Source of the DNA: Oscillatoria nigro-viridis PCC 7112
GTDB lineage: Bacteria; Cyanobacteriota; Cyanobacteriia; Cyanobacteriales; Microcoleaceae
DNA length: 64,000 nucleotides
Reading direction: 5' to 3'
Assembly: GCF_000317475.1 (NCBI RefSeq)
Contig: NC_019729.1
Span: 1,874,501-1,938,500, forward strand
Positions 54,202 through 63,004 of this stretch are shown here, in pieces (position 1 is the stretch's first letter; every line of letters starts with the position of its first letter). The notes beneath the pieces are model-generated. The model searched no databases. It was not told the origin of the DNA and saw nothing but the letters and a program-made list of their open reading frames with translations. The position numbers were made by a program, and so were the translations under genes.

Positions 54202-55680
54202 TTAATGTTCGGCTGTCAAAAGATTGAATTGCTCGGTATCGATGCGATTTGCTTGATACAAAACTTCAGCTATTTCCGAAAGCGCTAACACAGAATGGGC
54301 GCGATAACCGTTAGCCTGCATCTTATCTTTGACTCCCTGTTCGTGGTCGATTAATACCACGATATCTTCCACATTCAAGCCAGCCGATTTTAACTTAGCC
54401 GCGCCTTCCATCACGCTTTTGCCACTAATCAAAATGTCATCGACTACGACAATCGTTTCTCCTGCCTGAAAATGCCCCTCAATTAATTTGCCTGCACCGT
54501 AAGTTTTCACCTCCTTGCGCGGGAAAATCATCGGGCGTTCCATCCGCAAGGCTAAACCGGTTGCTGTGGGTAAAGAACCGTAGGGAATTCCTGCAATGCG
54601 ATCGAATTTTAACTCCTTGAGAATGTCTGCATAAGCGCTGACAATTTGATGAAAAATCTGCGGAATAGAGATAATTTTCCGCAAGTCGATGTAATATGGA
54701 AATACGGCCCCCGATGCTTGTACGTGGTCGCCAAAAACTACGCAGCCGATGTCATAAAGTTGCAAGATTAAATCGCGGTGAGGTTCCGGTTGCAAAAAGC
54801 AAACATCCGGCAGCCACAGTTCGCAAGTGGGACTACCTTCGATCGCCCGCAGCCTCTGTTTATTAATACTATCCCGCAATTTCTCAATTTCTCGGCGCGG
54901 CTCTTTCCCCGCTAATAAACTTGGGGGGACTGGCAGCAATAAATCTTCACCATTCTTGCTTAAACCGGCCGCCAGCAGTTGTGCGAGGTCGTTTTCTTCT
55001 GTGAGGTCATTTTCTTCGGCGATGTCTCCTTCGACTAAAATTAGGCGTTCGGGAGCCTCTTTGCGGATGCGGGCTAACATATCCGGCATTACTCCTACTT
55101 CTAAACCGAGTTTTTCGGGAGTTCCCCAAAGTTGAGAGAGTCGGACTAATTGCAAGTACAAAGGGTTTTCTGGCGTCGGGTATTCTTGCACAGCCTCGGC
55201 TGAGGGGTTGGCGGTGGCACAGAGGACAAAAACAGTTTTTCCAGCGTATAACAAAAATGGCGCTACTTGGTCGAATCCGGCATAGGGACTTAAAGTAATA
55301 GCGTCAACTCGCCAGTCTTGAAATACAATTTTGGCAAAGACTGTGCTGGTATTTAAATCGCAGTGTTTGGCATCTAAAATTACTGGCAGGTGAGGGGGAA
55401 TAATTGTTAAAATTTCTTGCAGCAATGCCCAACCGGGAATACCGAGAGATTGGTAAAAACCGAGGGTGATTTTGCAGGCACAGATTAAATCGGCTGTTTG
55501 GTCGATCGCACTTTTTAGCTTTGACAACAAATCAGTTACAAAAGTTTGAGTCTCTTCGCCAGTCATGGAAACCTGCGGGGGCCAGGTTTCGGGGTCGGGG
55601 TCGAGGGCTAGATACAGCAAACTTTGATTGTTTTCAACAGCCGCTAACAGTTTATCGAAAAAGTTGGTGCGATCGCTCAT
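54202..55680 (-). CDS. pyrFE: Bifunctional OMP decarboxylase / orotate phosphoribosyltransferase
   Basis: Carries out the last two steps of UMP synthesis in one chain. N-terminal PyrF domain (about 1-270) contains NQSLLYLALDPDPETWPPQ and the catalytic DAKHCDLNTS stretch. C-terminal PyrE domain (about 300-492) contains VVDDILISGKSVMEGAAKLK, the PRPP-binding motif. The order F then E is typical of cyanobacteria. The Met at MSDRTNFFDKLLAAVEN (55680) aligns with the usual N-terminus; an upstream TTG would add 24 residues. The 3' end is partly duplicated in the 331-bp array. Confidence 0.93.
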   Translation of the reverse strand: MSDRTNFFDKLLAAVENNQSLLYLALDPDPETWPPQVSMTGEETQTFVTDLLSKLKSAIDQTADLICACKITLGFYQSLGIPGWALLQEILTIIPPHLPVILDAKHCDLNTSTVFAKIVFQDWRVDAITLSPYAGFDQVAPFLLYAGKTVFVLCATANPSAEAVQEYPTPENPLYLQLVRLSQLWGTPEKLGLEVGVMPDMLARIRKEAPERLILVEGDIAEENDLTEENDLAQLLAAGLSKNGEDLLLPVPPSLLAGKEPRREIEKLRDSINKQRLRAIEGSPTCELWLPDVCFLQPEPHRDLILQLYDIGCVVFGDHVQASGAVFPYYIDLRKIISIPQIFHQIVSAYADILKELKFDRIAGIPYGSLPTATGLALRMERPMIFPRKEVKTYGAGKLIEGHFQAGETIVVVDDILISGKSVMEGAAKLKSAGLNVEDIVVLIDHEQGVKDKMQANGYRAHSVLALSEIAEVLYQANRIDTEQFNLLTAEH

Positions 55681-55845
55681 AGTGTGTTGTGGAGGTAAGG
55701 GGAAATTAAAAAATTGCAGGTGAAAGTGGGAGGGGTGTTGTGCCGGAATCAACCGATCCCCGTTGAAATTGAAATTAAGAATCTTTTAAGATTGTAGAAG
55801 GTAAAGAGCAGGAAATCTGTAACTTTAGGAGTAGTTTCATCGGGA

Positions 55846-56133
55846 ATGATTTTCGGGTTGGCTGCACCGGTGATTGCACCTAAGCCGCAGCAAGTCAATT
55901 ACTTGTGGTAAACTAACCTGTGTCCGGGCGGCGATTCGATCGGCATTCGCCTGCGGTACGCGAGTTTAGCAAATGCGAATTTGCAAGGGGCAGATTTGAG
56001 AGAAGCAAATTTTAGGGAAGCTAATTTATTGGGGGTAAATTTGAGCGGGGCTTCTTGGCGGCAAGCTAATTTACAAGGCGCTAATTTGACTCAAGTTAAT
56101 TTAACCAGATCCCGTTTAACGGGTCTAATCTAA
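55846..56133 (+). pseudogene. Pentapeptide-repeat secreted protein remnant
   Basis: A leader MIFGLAAPVIAPKPQQVNYLW ends at a TAA. The sequence after it, TNLCPGGDS, matches the Cys-x-x-x-Asp start of cyanobacterial secreted pentapeptide proteins. After a possible shift the repeats follow: YASLANANLQGADLREANFR and EANLLGVNLSGASWRQANLQ, ending LTRSRLTGLI at a stop at 56133. A further repeat-like tail (NATVGGVIWVDGS) lies after that stop. Breaks in the leader and the tail make this a pseudogene. Confidence 0.7.
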
Positions 56134-56333
56134 AAAATGCTACCGTTGGAGGTGTTATTTGGGTTGACGGTAGTATTAAATATAGAAATCCTTGCAGGAG
56201 TCGTAAATTTTTTACCCCACCCCAACCCTCCCCGAACCCAAGGGGAGTCCGTAAGAAATTCACAAATGATGCGAGGATTGCTGTAGAAGTAGAAGTTAAA
56301 GCAATGCCCGCCTTATCATATGGATAGTAATAA

Positions 56334-57044
56334 ATGATCGGTACGATCGACTTTACGATTTGGGACGAGTTGCTGCAACGCTACGTTGACGATTTCGGCC
56401 GCGTCAATTATCGGCGCTGGACAACTGAGGGGGCGGATGTTTTGAGGGTGTGGCTGGAAAGTTTGGCGGATGTGGATTTGGCCGATGGTAGTGATGCGGA
56501 TGCGCGGCTGGCGTTGTGGCTGAATGCGTACAATGCGATCGCAATTTCTCAAGTTCTGGAAGTATATCCGATCGCGTCGATCCGTCCCAAAGTTTTGGGA
56601 ATTCCCAACTGGCTGAGTTTTTTGGATTTTTTCACCCGTTCCAATACGATTATTGGCGGCAAAAAGTACAGTCTCAATCAAATCGAACACGCAATTTTGC
56701 GGCCGGAATTTGCGGAACCGCGCATCCATTTTGCATTAGTTTGCGCTTCAGTCGGGTGCCCGCTGCTGCGCCGGGGGGCTTATTTCCCGGAGTCGGTACG
56801 GACTCAACTAGAAGCGGATGCCAGCCGTTTTATTCACAATCCTGATAAGGTGCGATATGATGCCGAGAAAAAGACGCTTTATTTGAGCAAGATTTTTAAG
56901 TGGTACGGCGAGGATTTTGTAAAGGCGGCGGGTTCGGTGGCTGAGTATGTGGGCGGTTATTTGGGGCCGGAGGCTGCTGTGGGTGATGGATGGGCGATCG
57001 TTTTTTTGCCTTACGACTGGAATTTGAATCGGGTTGATGGATAA
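56334..57044 (+). CDS. DUF547 protein
   Basis: A 236-residue protein of the DUF547 family. Typical blocks are LLQRYVDDFGRVNYRRWTTE (about 15-34), RLALWLNAYNAIAISQVLEV (conserved NAYNA, about 57-76), and IHFALVCASVGCPLLRRGAY with the Cys pair of the family (CxxxxxCP, about 130-149). The fold is thought to be papain-like with an atypical site; function unknown. ATG at 56334 follows AATA and has no strong ribosome binding site. Confidence 0.9.
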   Translation: MIGTIDFTIWDELLQRYVDDFGRVNYRRWTTEGADVLRVWLESLADVDLADGSDADARLALWLNAYNAIAISQVLEVYPIASIRPKVLGIPNWLSFLDFFTRSNTIIGGKKYSLNQIEHAILRPEFAEPRIHFALVCASVGCPLLRRGAYFPESVRTQLEADASRFIHNPDKVRYDAEKKTLYLSKIFKWYGEDFVKAAGSVAEYVGGYLGPEAAVGDGWAIVFLPYDWNLNRVDG

Positions 57045-57271
57045 AATTTGCGGAAGTGGATAGGTGTTTTTTTGAGGGGTAATTTTTTTAGTCTGTCGTT
57101 ACCCTTCAAATTGCCAGATTCAACAGGGCGATCGGATGACTCCGAGGCAACGGGGCGATCGACTCTCACGGCTGCACGGCGATCAGACGGCTGCACTCGA
57201 ACAGGATTAAATGGTTTACGTCAAGATATTGAATTAAAATAGTATTTAACAATTTAATTTTACTTTGCAAA

Positions 57272-58192
57272 ATGTCTAATACTAATGGTAATGAACCAAT
57301 TACAGTAGAAGTAGCCACAGTGAGATTTTTTGATGGACTCGAATTAGATGGCTACAAGATGCCTGATGGTGAGTTTCGTATTGGACTAACTGGTGCAAGC
57401 TTAGTTTTAGGTTATGGCGACAACTGGCTGCCTCGGCTTCTTCGTAAAAAAGATGGTATCTCACTCAAAGCCTTACTAGCTCTGGGTTTTAGTAAAAAAA
57501 CTCAAAAAGTAGTAAGTGAACCAACCAAGGGTTCTAAAAAGGTTGAAACTATAAGTTTAGAGGATTTTAACAGACTTATAGTTTATACCGTTTCTAGACA
57601 TAAAAAAGCTGCATTAGCACTACAACAGTCTTTAACCGTAGTTTCTTTACTTGATTTTTTCCTAGCTGCGTTTGGAAGAGCGCCTTTAAACATGGAACAG
57701 AAACGCCATTTGTTTTACGAAAAATATGCGGTTACTATTAGTCCTGACGGATGGCAACAAATGAGTAAGCGGGATATATTGAGGCTAGCTCTACATACTG
57801 GGTTGTCTCCTTCTCAGAAAAATAACAATGTTATAGATGGTGTTTCTCCAGACTCGCTCCCACCCACAGATGATTCTATAGGTGTTAAAGACTTGGGACT
57901 AATAACCGAGAGTTTTATTGTGCCAAAAAATCCGCCAAAAATCAAAGATGATTTTTTGGAGAATTGGTTTGACGATAATAGAACGGAAATAGCTTACAGT
58001 CTGATTGCAATGATAGTTGCGTTAGGAATGGTATTAAGTGAAAACGAAAAAGCATTAGATGAAAATAATATAGTGTCTTTTGGGGAACTGTTACTAAGGT
58101 GTCTATATTCGGGTGTGGGAATGTTTTTGGGGGTAAAATTGGTTTCTGCAATTTGGAGATTTTTTTGTAAAATAGCAAAAAACTTTCTCTAG
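57272..58192 (+). CDS. BRO/antirepressor-like protein with two C-terminal membrane helices
   Basis: A 306-residue protein. The N-terminal part (TVRFFDGLELDGYKMPDGEF, then TGASLVLGYGDNWLPRLLR and FNRLIVYTVSRHKKAALAL) resembles cyanobacterial phage-antirepressor-like (BRO-N type) proteins that have a helical C-terminus. Here the C-terminus instead carries two hydrophobic segments, YSLIAMIVALGMVL (about 247-260) and LYSGVGMFLGVKLVSAIW (about 282-299). It is AT-rich and lies 246 bases upstream of the LRR-HNH gene on the same strand. A functional link to that gene is only suggested by position. Confidence 0.65.
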   Translation: MSNTNGNEPITVEVATVRFFDGLELDGYKMPDGEFRIGLTGASLVLGYGDNWLPRLLRKKDGISLKALLALGFSKKTQKVVSEPTKGSKKVETISLEDFNRLIVYTVSRHKKAALALQQSLTVVSLLDFFLAAFGRAPLNMEQKRHLFYEKYAVTISPDGWQQMSKRDILRLALHTGLSPSQKNNNVIDGVSPDSLPPTDDSIGVKDLGLITESFIVPKNPPKIKDDFLENWFDDNRTEIAYSLIAMIVALGMVLSENEKALDENNIVSFGELLLRCLYSGVGMFLGVKLVSAIWRFFCKIAKNFL

Positions 58193-58438
58193 TTTTCTAA
58201 TGTAGCGGTAATGGTTACAAAGCTTAGGCGGTGAAATAGGTTTATCCTGACCGAGCTGTATCACTTTTAAGCTCTGGATCAAGATATGCTCCTTCCTAAA
58301 ACATATGTGTTGCCAGATTAATTTCGGAAAACGGCATTAGTGTATTGTATCGGGAGTGTATCCTGATCCCTGCTGTTTTTTCCAATAGGTTAAAGTTAAT
58401 TGTCACAATAAAATAAGTGCTACGGAGAGGCAAAGCAT

Positions 58439-60379
58439 ATGACGCGAGAGGAAGCAGTGCGAAAAATTAAGCGAGTTACCAATGAAAAATTGATAGAACT
58501 AAATCTGTCGTCGCTGAGTTTGAAAAAATTGCCACTGGAAATTGTCAATTGTACGCATTTGACACGACTTAACCTTAGCAACAATCAGATTACCTATATT
58601 CCAAAGGCGCTCGGGCAATTGTCGAATCTGACAGAGCTTAACCTCAGTAACAATCAGATTACCTACATTCCAAAGGCGCTCGGGCAATTGTCGAATCTGA
58701 CAGAGCTTAACCTCAGTAACAATCAGATTACCTCTATCCCAGAAGTGTTCGGGCAACTGTCTAATCTGCAATGGCTCAACCTTGGACAAAATCAGATTAC
58801 CTCCTACCCAGAAGCACTTTGGCAATTATCCAATCTTACACGTCTTAATCTCAGTAAAAATCAGATTACCTATATCCCAGAAGCGCTTTGGTCATTATTC
58901 TTCAATCTTACACATTTTGATCTCAGTGAAAATCAGATTACCTTCATCCCAGAAACACTGGAGTACTTACCCGATCTTACACACCTTGATCTCAGTGAAA
59001 ATCAGATTACCTTTATCCCAGAAACACTGGGGCAATTATTCAATCTTACACGTCTTAATCTCAGTGAAAATCAGATTACCTCCATCCCAGAGGCGCTCGG
59101 ACAACTCTCAAATCTGACAGAGCTTAACCTCTATGATAACAAGATTACCTCCATCCCAGAAGCGCTCGGACAACTCTCAAATTTGACATTCCTTAACCTC
59201 AATAAAAACAAGATTACCTCCATCCCAGAGGCGCTCGGACAACTCTCAAATTTGACATTCCTTAACCTCAATAACAACAAGATTACCTCTATCCCAGAGA
59301 CGCTCGGGCAACTGTCAAGTCTGACAGAGCTTTACCTCTATGATAACCAGATTACCTCCATCCCAGAGGCGCTCGGGCAACTGTCGAGTCTGACAGAGCT
59401 TCTCCTCCATAACAACAAGATTACCTCCATCCCAGAGACGCTCGGGCAACTGTCGAATCTAACAAATTTTGGTCTCAGTGAAAATCAGATTACCTCCATC
59501 CCAGAGGCGCTCGGGCAACTATCGAATTTGACATTCCTTGACCTCGATAACAATAAGATTACCTCCATCCCAGAGGCGCTCGGACAACTGTCGAATCTGA
59601 CAGAGCTTTACCTCGATAACAATAAGATTACCTCCATCCCAGAGGCGCTCGGACAACTGTTGAATCTGAAAGAGCTTCGCTTCCTTAATAATCAGATTAC
59701 TAAAATTCCGGATGTGATTTGCAGCATGAAAAATTTGAAAAACCTAGATTTGCGAGGTAATCCGGTGCCGATTCCCCCGCAAGTTCTGGGGCACGGTCAA
59801 GACTATGAAGGTTGTGGTGATTTGTCAACCATTCTTGACTCTTACTTCTACAGCCGTAATCCAGCGCTACCTGAGCTAAATGCTGAGCATCAGAAAATTA
59901 AATCTGAGGGACATTTTGACCCTGAAACTCTCCAAGAAGATGCCAGACGACGGACAACTGCTTCTATTGTGCAGCGACAGGGACAGCCTGAATTTCGACG
60001 TAAGTTATTAACTGCTTACGGCGGTCGATGTCCAATAACTGATTGTGATGTAGCAGCAGCTATCGAAGCAGCACATATAATTCCTTATCAAGGTACTCAA
60101 ACCAATCATTTAACAAATGGTTTACCGCTCAGAGCAGACATACACACTCTGTTCGATTTGCATCTACTATCAATTCGACCAGATACCAATGAAGTGGTAA
60201 TTGCCCCTGAACTCGTCGGCACCTGTTACCAAGATTTGGCTGATCGGAAACTGGCTTTACCAGAGGATAAAAACACAGCACCAAATCAAAACGCTCTCAG
60301 CAAACATTATGAAACTTTTCTCAGCAAATGCAAAAGTGTTCCTTTACAAAGGTTACAAGCCCTAAGCGGGGAAAATTGA
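58439..60379 (+). CDS. Leucine-rich-repeat protein fused to a C-terminal HNH nuclease
   Basis: A 646-residue protein with a strong ribosome binding site (GGAGAGG) before ATG at 58439. Residues about 1-35 (MTREEAVRKIKRVTNEKLIE) are the cap seen in cyanobacterial LRR proteins of the Roc/COR class. Residues about 36-455 hold some 18 repeats of 23 residues (consensus GQLSNLTELNLSNNQITSIP), very similar at DNA level. The Roc-COR GTPase that usually follows is absent. Instead residues about 500-600 form an HNH_2-type domain: GRCPITDCDVAAAIEAAHII with His546, then TNHLTNGLPLRADIHTLFDL with Asn560 and His569. No signal peptide. The domain combination suggests ligand or protein sensing tied to DNA cleavage, which is inference. 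Confidence 0.9.
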   Translation: MTREEAVRKIKRVTNEKLIELNLSSLSLKKLPLEIVNCTHLTRLNLSNNQITYIPKALGQLSNLTELNLSNNQITYIPKALGQLSNLTELNLSNNQITSIPEVFGQLSNLQWLNLGQNQITSYPEALWQLSNLTRLNLSKNQITYIPEALWSLFFNLTHFDLSENQITFIPETLEYLPDLTHLDLSENQITFIPETLGQLFNLTRLNLSENQITSIPEALGQLSNLTELNLYDNKITSIPEALGQLSNLTFLNLNKNKITSIPEALGQLSNLTFLNLNNNKITSIPETLGQLSSLTELYLYDNQITSIPEALGQLSSLTELLLHNNKITSIPETLGQLSNLTNFGLSENQITSIPEALGQLSNLTFLDLDNNKITSIPEALGQLSNLTELYLDNNKITSIPEALGQLLNLKELRFLNNQITKIPDVICSMKNLKNLDLRGNPVPIPPQVLGHGQDYEGCGDLSTILDSYFYSRNPALPELNAEHQKIKSEGHFDPETLQEDARRRTTASIVQRQGQPEFRRKLLTAYGGRCPITDCDVAAAIEAAHIIPYQGTQTNHLTNGLPLRADIHTLFDLHLLSIRPDTNEVVIAPELVGTCYQDLADRKLALPEDKNTAPNQNALSKHYETFLSKCKSVPLQRLQALSGEN

Positions 60380-60471
60380 TTTTGCCCGCCTAGATTTATT
60401 TAGCAAAGTAAGGTTGATGATATTCTCACGTCACTATCTAAAAATGGTGTGACTGTTAGCGAAACTTACAG

Positions 60472-60508
60472 GTTGCAATCAACCTAAATCCCTATCAGGG
60501 ATTGAAAC
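60472..60508 (+). CRISPR. Solitary CRISPR repeat (37 bp), no array
   Basis: The 37 bases start GTTGCAATCAACCTAAATCC and end ATCAGGGATTGAAAC, a canonical cyanobacterial CRISPR repeat with the ATTGAAAC 3' end. No second copy or regularly spaced sequence occurs within several hundred bases, and no cas gene is in the window. It is an array remnant or an orphan repeat. Confidence 0.85.
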
Positions 60509-60594
60509 ATGGCCTTAATCAGGTTGAGGGTGGAGATTTTCACTAATCGGTAGGTGGTTAGATGAATGCTAACCAATTAGCTATTGATCCGCCC

Positions 60595-61188
60595 TTAAAC
60601 CTCTCCACTGAAAATCTGTTGAACCGTCAAACTTAGCTGTGGAAACATCGGAGATACGATCGCCTCTCCATCCCGAAATACCCCAACCTCAACATATTGC
60701 CCCTCCTCAAGCCGCAAAACCGTCACAACTTGTTCAATTGGATCGATAACCCAATACTCTGCGATGCCCCGCGCTGCGTACTGAGCTCGTTTGCGCTCGT
60801 AATCCCGATCCCTGCCCACTCTACCCGGACTCACTACCTCCACAACAAACCGAGGAGGCAGCATATCGAAAGTGATAGTTAGCCTGATTGCTGTCAGCGG
60901 AATATGTTCAGGTTCCAGAATTATCAAATCGGGGTAGCGGTTGGCGGCATCTCCCGATCGCAAAACGGCAACTTGAACCTCGCAATTATGCGTTTTAATC
61001 AGCCTGAGTGGCACTAGCCCGCTGCTAGCAAAATAGAAAAATAGATAGTTAGCAATGAAATTATTAGGTTCAGATTCTGGTGGCAAAGCTATTAACTCCC
61101 CATCAATTAACTCATAGCGTTGACCCGTATCATTTGAGTAATTAAGGTACTCGTCAAAAGTTAATTTTTTAGATTGAGCTTGTACCAT
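60595..61188 (-). CDS. Uma2-family (DUF820) putative endonuclease
   Basis: The 197-residue protein has the usual N-terminal fold (KLTFDEYLNYSNDTGQRYEL, IDGELIALPPESEPNNFIAN), the Pro-Asp element YPDLIILEPEH (about 95-105), the PPRFVVEVVSPGRVGRDRDY stretch with Val-Glu (about 125-144) and AARGIAEYWVIDPIEQVVTV (about 152-171). It is the canonical cyanobacterial short form. The gene lies on the opposite strand from, and converges with, the LRR-HNH gene; the solitary CRISPR repeat is between them. Confidence 0.92.
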   Translation of the reverse strand: MVQAQSKKLTFDEYLNYSNDTGQRYELIDGELIALPPESEPNNFIANYLFFYFASSGLVPLRLIKTHNCEVQVAVLRSGDAANRYPDLIILEPEHIPLTAIRLTITFDMLPPRFVVEVVSPGRVGRDRDYERKRAQYAARGIAEYWVIDPIEQVVTVLRLEEGQYVEVGVFRDGEAIVSPMFPQLSLTVQQIFSGEV

Positions 61189-61240
61189 AATTTTACATTC
61201 CTTTATTTATTCGTTTCTTTCTGCTGGGAGTTTGTTTATA

Positions 61241-61368
61241 TATAGCAATCCTAAATGATTTGCGTAATTATTGTAGGGGCAATCCCCCCGTGGTTGCCCC
61301 GATAGATAGGGGGTAGGCACGGGGGCACTACCCCTACAAATTTATCTGAATGATTTAGGATTGCTATA
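61241..61368. repeat. 128-bp MITE-like palindromic element
   Basis: TATAGCAATCCTAAATGATT (61241-61260) and the inverted AATGATTTAGGATTGCTATA (61349-61368) match at 19 of 20 positions. Inside is a second, GC-rich inverted repeat (GTAGGGG..CCCCCCGTG with CACGGGGG..CCCCTAC). The whole element can fold into one long hairpin. TATA flanks both sides, so a TA target is possible. No coding capacity. Confidence 0.75.
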
Positions 61369-61505
61369 GAAACGGTTTTAACAGCCGAAGGATATCAATC
61401 AAAACTGCTGTGCAAGTTCAGCAGGTGTCCCAGCCTCCATCGACAATCGACCCACAAGTGACATATTAAAAACTATCACAGTTCAAATCCTCTGGAATAT
61501 TAAAA

Positions 61506-62906
61506 ATGATTTCAGATAAATTTCGGCGCGAGTTGCGAGAACAAGCCAAACTCTGGCAAGCAGAAGGACTCATCGACACTTCATTCTACCAACAACTTTC
61601 CGAACGCTACCAATTCAACACACTCGAAACCGCCTCCCGCAACCGATTCCTCAGCATTCTGATGAGTCTCGGCGGCATTCTCCTCGGTATAGGAGTCATC
61701 ACCTTTGTAGCGGCAAACTGGCAAGTTTGGTCGCGCGAAGTGAGAGTTGCACTGCTGCTAAGTCTTTTCGTAGCAGTCAATGCAGCAGGTTTCTATCTAT
61801 GGCGAATTCCCCCATCCCGAAGCAAAAACTCCCATCCAAATATGCCCGCAACAAAAGGGCGAAACAAACTCCTAGGTGAAGGATTGTTGCTATTAGGTGC
61901 TCTGATTTTAGGAGCAAATATGGCATTGATGGCGCAAATGTTCCACATTGGCGGTTCTTCCTACGGACTTTACCTTGCTTGGGGAATCGGCGTGCTCGGA
62001 ATGGCTTACAGTTTGCGGTTGACTTCCTTGGGCGTTTTGTCCGCACTTTTAATCGGTTTGGGCTATTGGCTTGCCGTGTTAGATTGGTCTTCCAAAGTCG
62101 AGTTTTCTTGGCTGGAAGTTTTGGTGCGGCAAATGCCGATCGCAGCCAGTATAATGTTTGTGCCGCTGGCTTATTGGTGTCGATCGCGTGCTATTTTTGC
62201 CATAGGTGCGATCGCGATAATTTTTTCCCTACAAGTTTCTATCGTCCAAGGGTTAAATCAAACCTGGGGTACAGCAATTTTTTGTGCTTTACCGCCCGCT
62301 TTGCTGTGGGGATACGACGATGCAATCTGGCCGAAGGTAAACAGCAGGCTGTTTCAACCTACCGCCCGCAGTTTAGCCCTGCTGTTTCTCGCCGGTGTGT
62401 TTTATGTTCTTTCTTTCCACTGGTTGTGGCCGGATTCGCCGAATCCTGCGCCAACTGAGCCCGATTGGGTTTTGCTGGCAAATGTGGTTGTTTTGGGCGG
62501 TTTCACGGTGTTTGAGTGGCTGCGTTTGGGACGTTTGGAACTGCGGCGACCAAAACAAAAAGGAGTGGATTTGACGACAGGTGCGATCGGCATTTTAATC
62601 CTCGCCAGCGCCTTAATACCGTTTTTTCACCTCAATTTTACCCCCATTCCTCAATTAGCCACTTTTCTGTTCAATGTTTTCTTATTTTTGCTCGCTGTCG
62701 GCTTAATCCGAGAAGGTTTAGCTTTAGGAAACCGCCAGAGTTTTTGGGGAGGAATGGTATTAATCACCCTGCAAATTATCAGCCGAGTCTTTGAATACAA
62801 CACAGGATTGTTGCTCAAATCTTTTGTATTTGTTTTGTGCGGAATTGGCGTAATTGCTGCGGGTTTGTGGTTCGAGCGCCACTTCGCAAAAATCCCCGAT
62901 GAATAG
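61506..62906 (+). CDS. DUF2157 multi-pass membrane protein
   Basis: A 466-residue protein. A short soluble N-terminal helical region (FRRELREQAKLWQAEGLIDT, the DUF2157 signature) leads to about 11-12 hydrophobic segments, beginning LGGILLGIGVITFVAANWQV (about 57-76). DUF2157 proteins are often encoded next to GDYXXLXY proteins, as here (98 bases downstream on the same strand). Function unknown; it is probably in the plasma membrane. The spacing and shared strand suggest a two-gene operon. Confidence 0.9.
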   Translation: MISDKFRRELREQAKLWQAEGLIDTSFYQQLSERYQFNTLETASRNRFLSILMSLGGILLGIGVITFVAANWQVWSREVRVALLLSLFVAVNAAGFYLWRIPPSRSKNSHPNMPATKGRNKLLGEGLLLLGALILGANMALMAQMFHIGGSSYGLYLAWGIGVLGMAYSLRLTSLGVLSALLIGLGYWLAVLDWSSKVEFSWLEVLVRQMPIAASIMFVPLAYWCRSRAIFAIGAIAIIFSLQVSIVQGLNQTWGTAIFCALPPALLWGYDDAIWPKVNSRLFQPTARSLALLFLAGVFYVLSFHWLWPDSPNPAPTEPDWVLLANVVVLGGFTVFEWLRLGRLELRRPKQKGVDLTTGAIGILILASALIPFFHLNFTPIPQLATFLFNVFLFLLAVGLIREGLALGNRQSFWGGMVLITLQIISRVFEYNTGLLLKSFVFVLCGIGVIAAGLWFERHFAKIPDE

Positions 62907-63004
62907 AAATTATTCATCTCTTTCTTCTCTCCCTGGGCGCCCTCTGCGGTCTCTGCGGTTTAATCATTCCGAAACAACCGCAAACAATATAACCCATACA
63001 TAAC

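Noticed and set aside
58499..59117. Open frames in other phases across the LRR repeats
   Set aside because: They are periodic shadows of the 69-bp repeat and have no independent support.
60380..60594. A full CRISPR array downstream of the LRR-HNH gene
   Set aside because: Only one repeat is present; no regularly spaced second copy and no cas genes.
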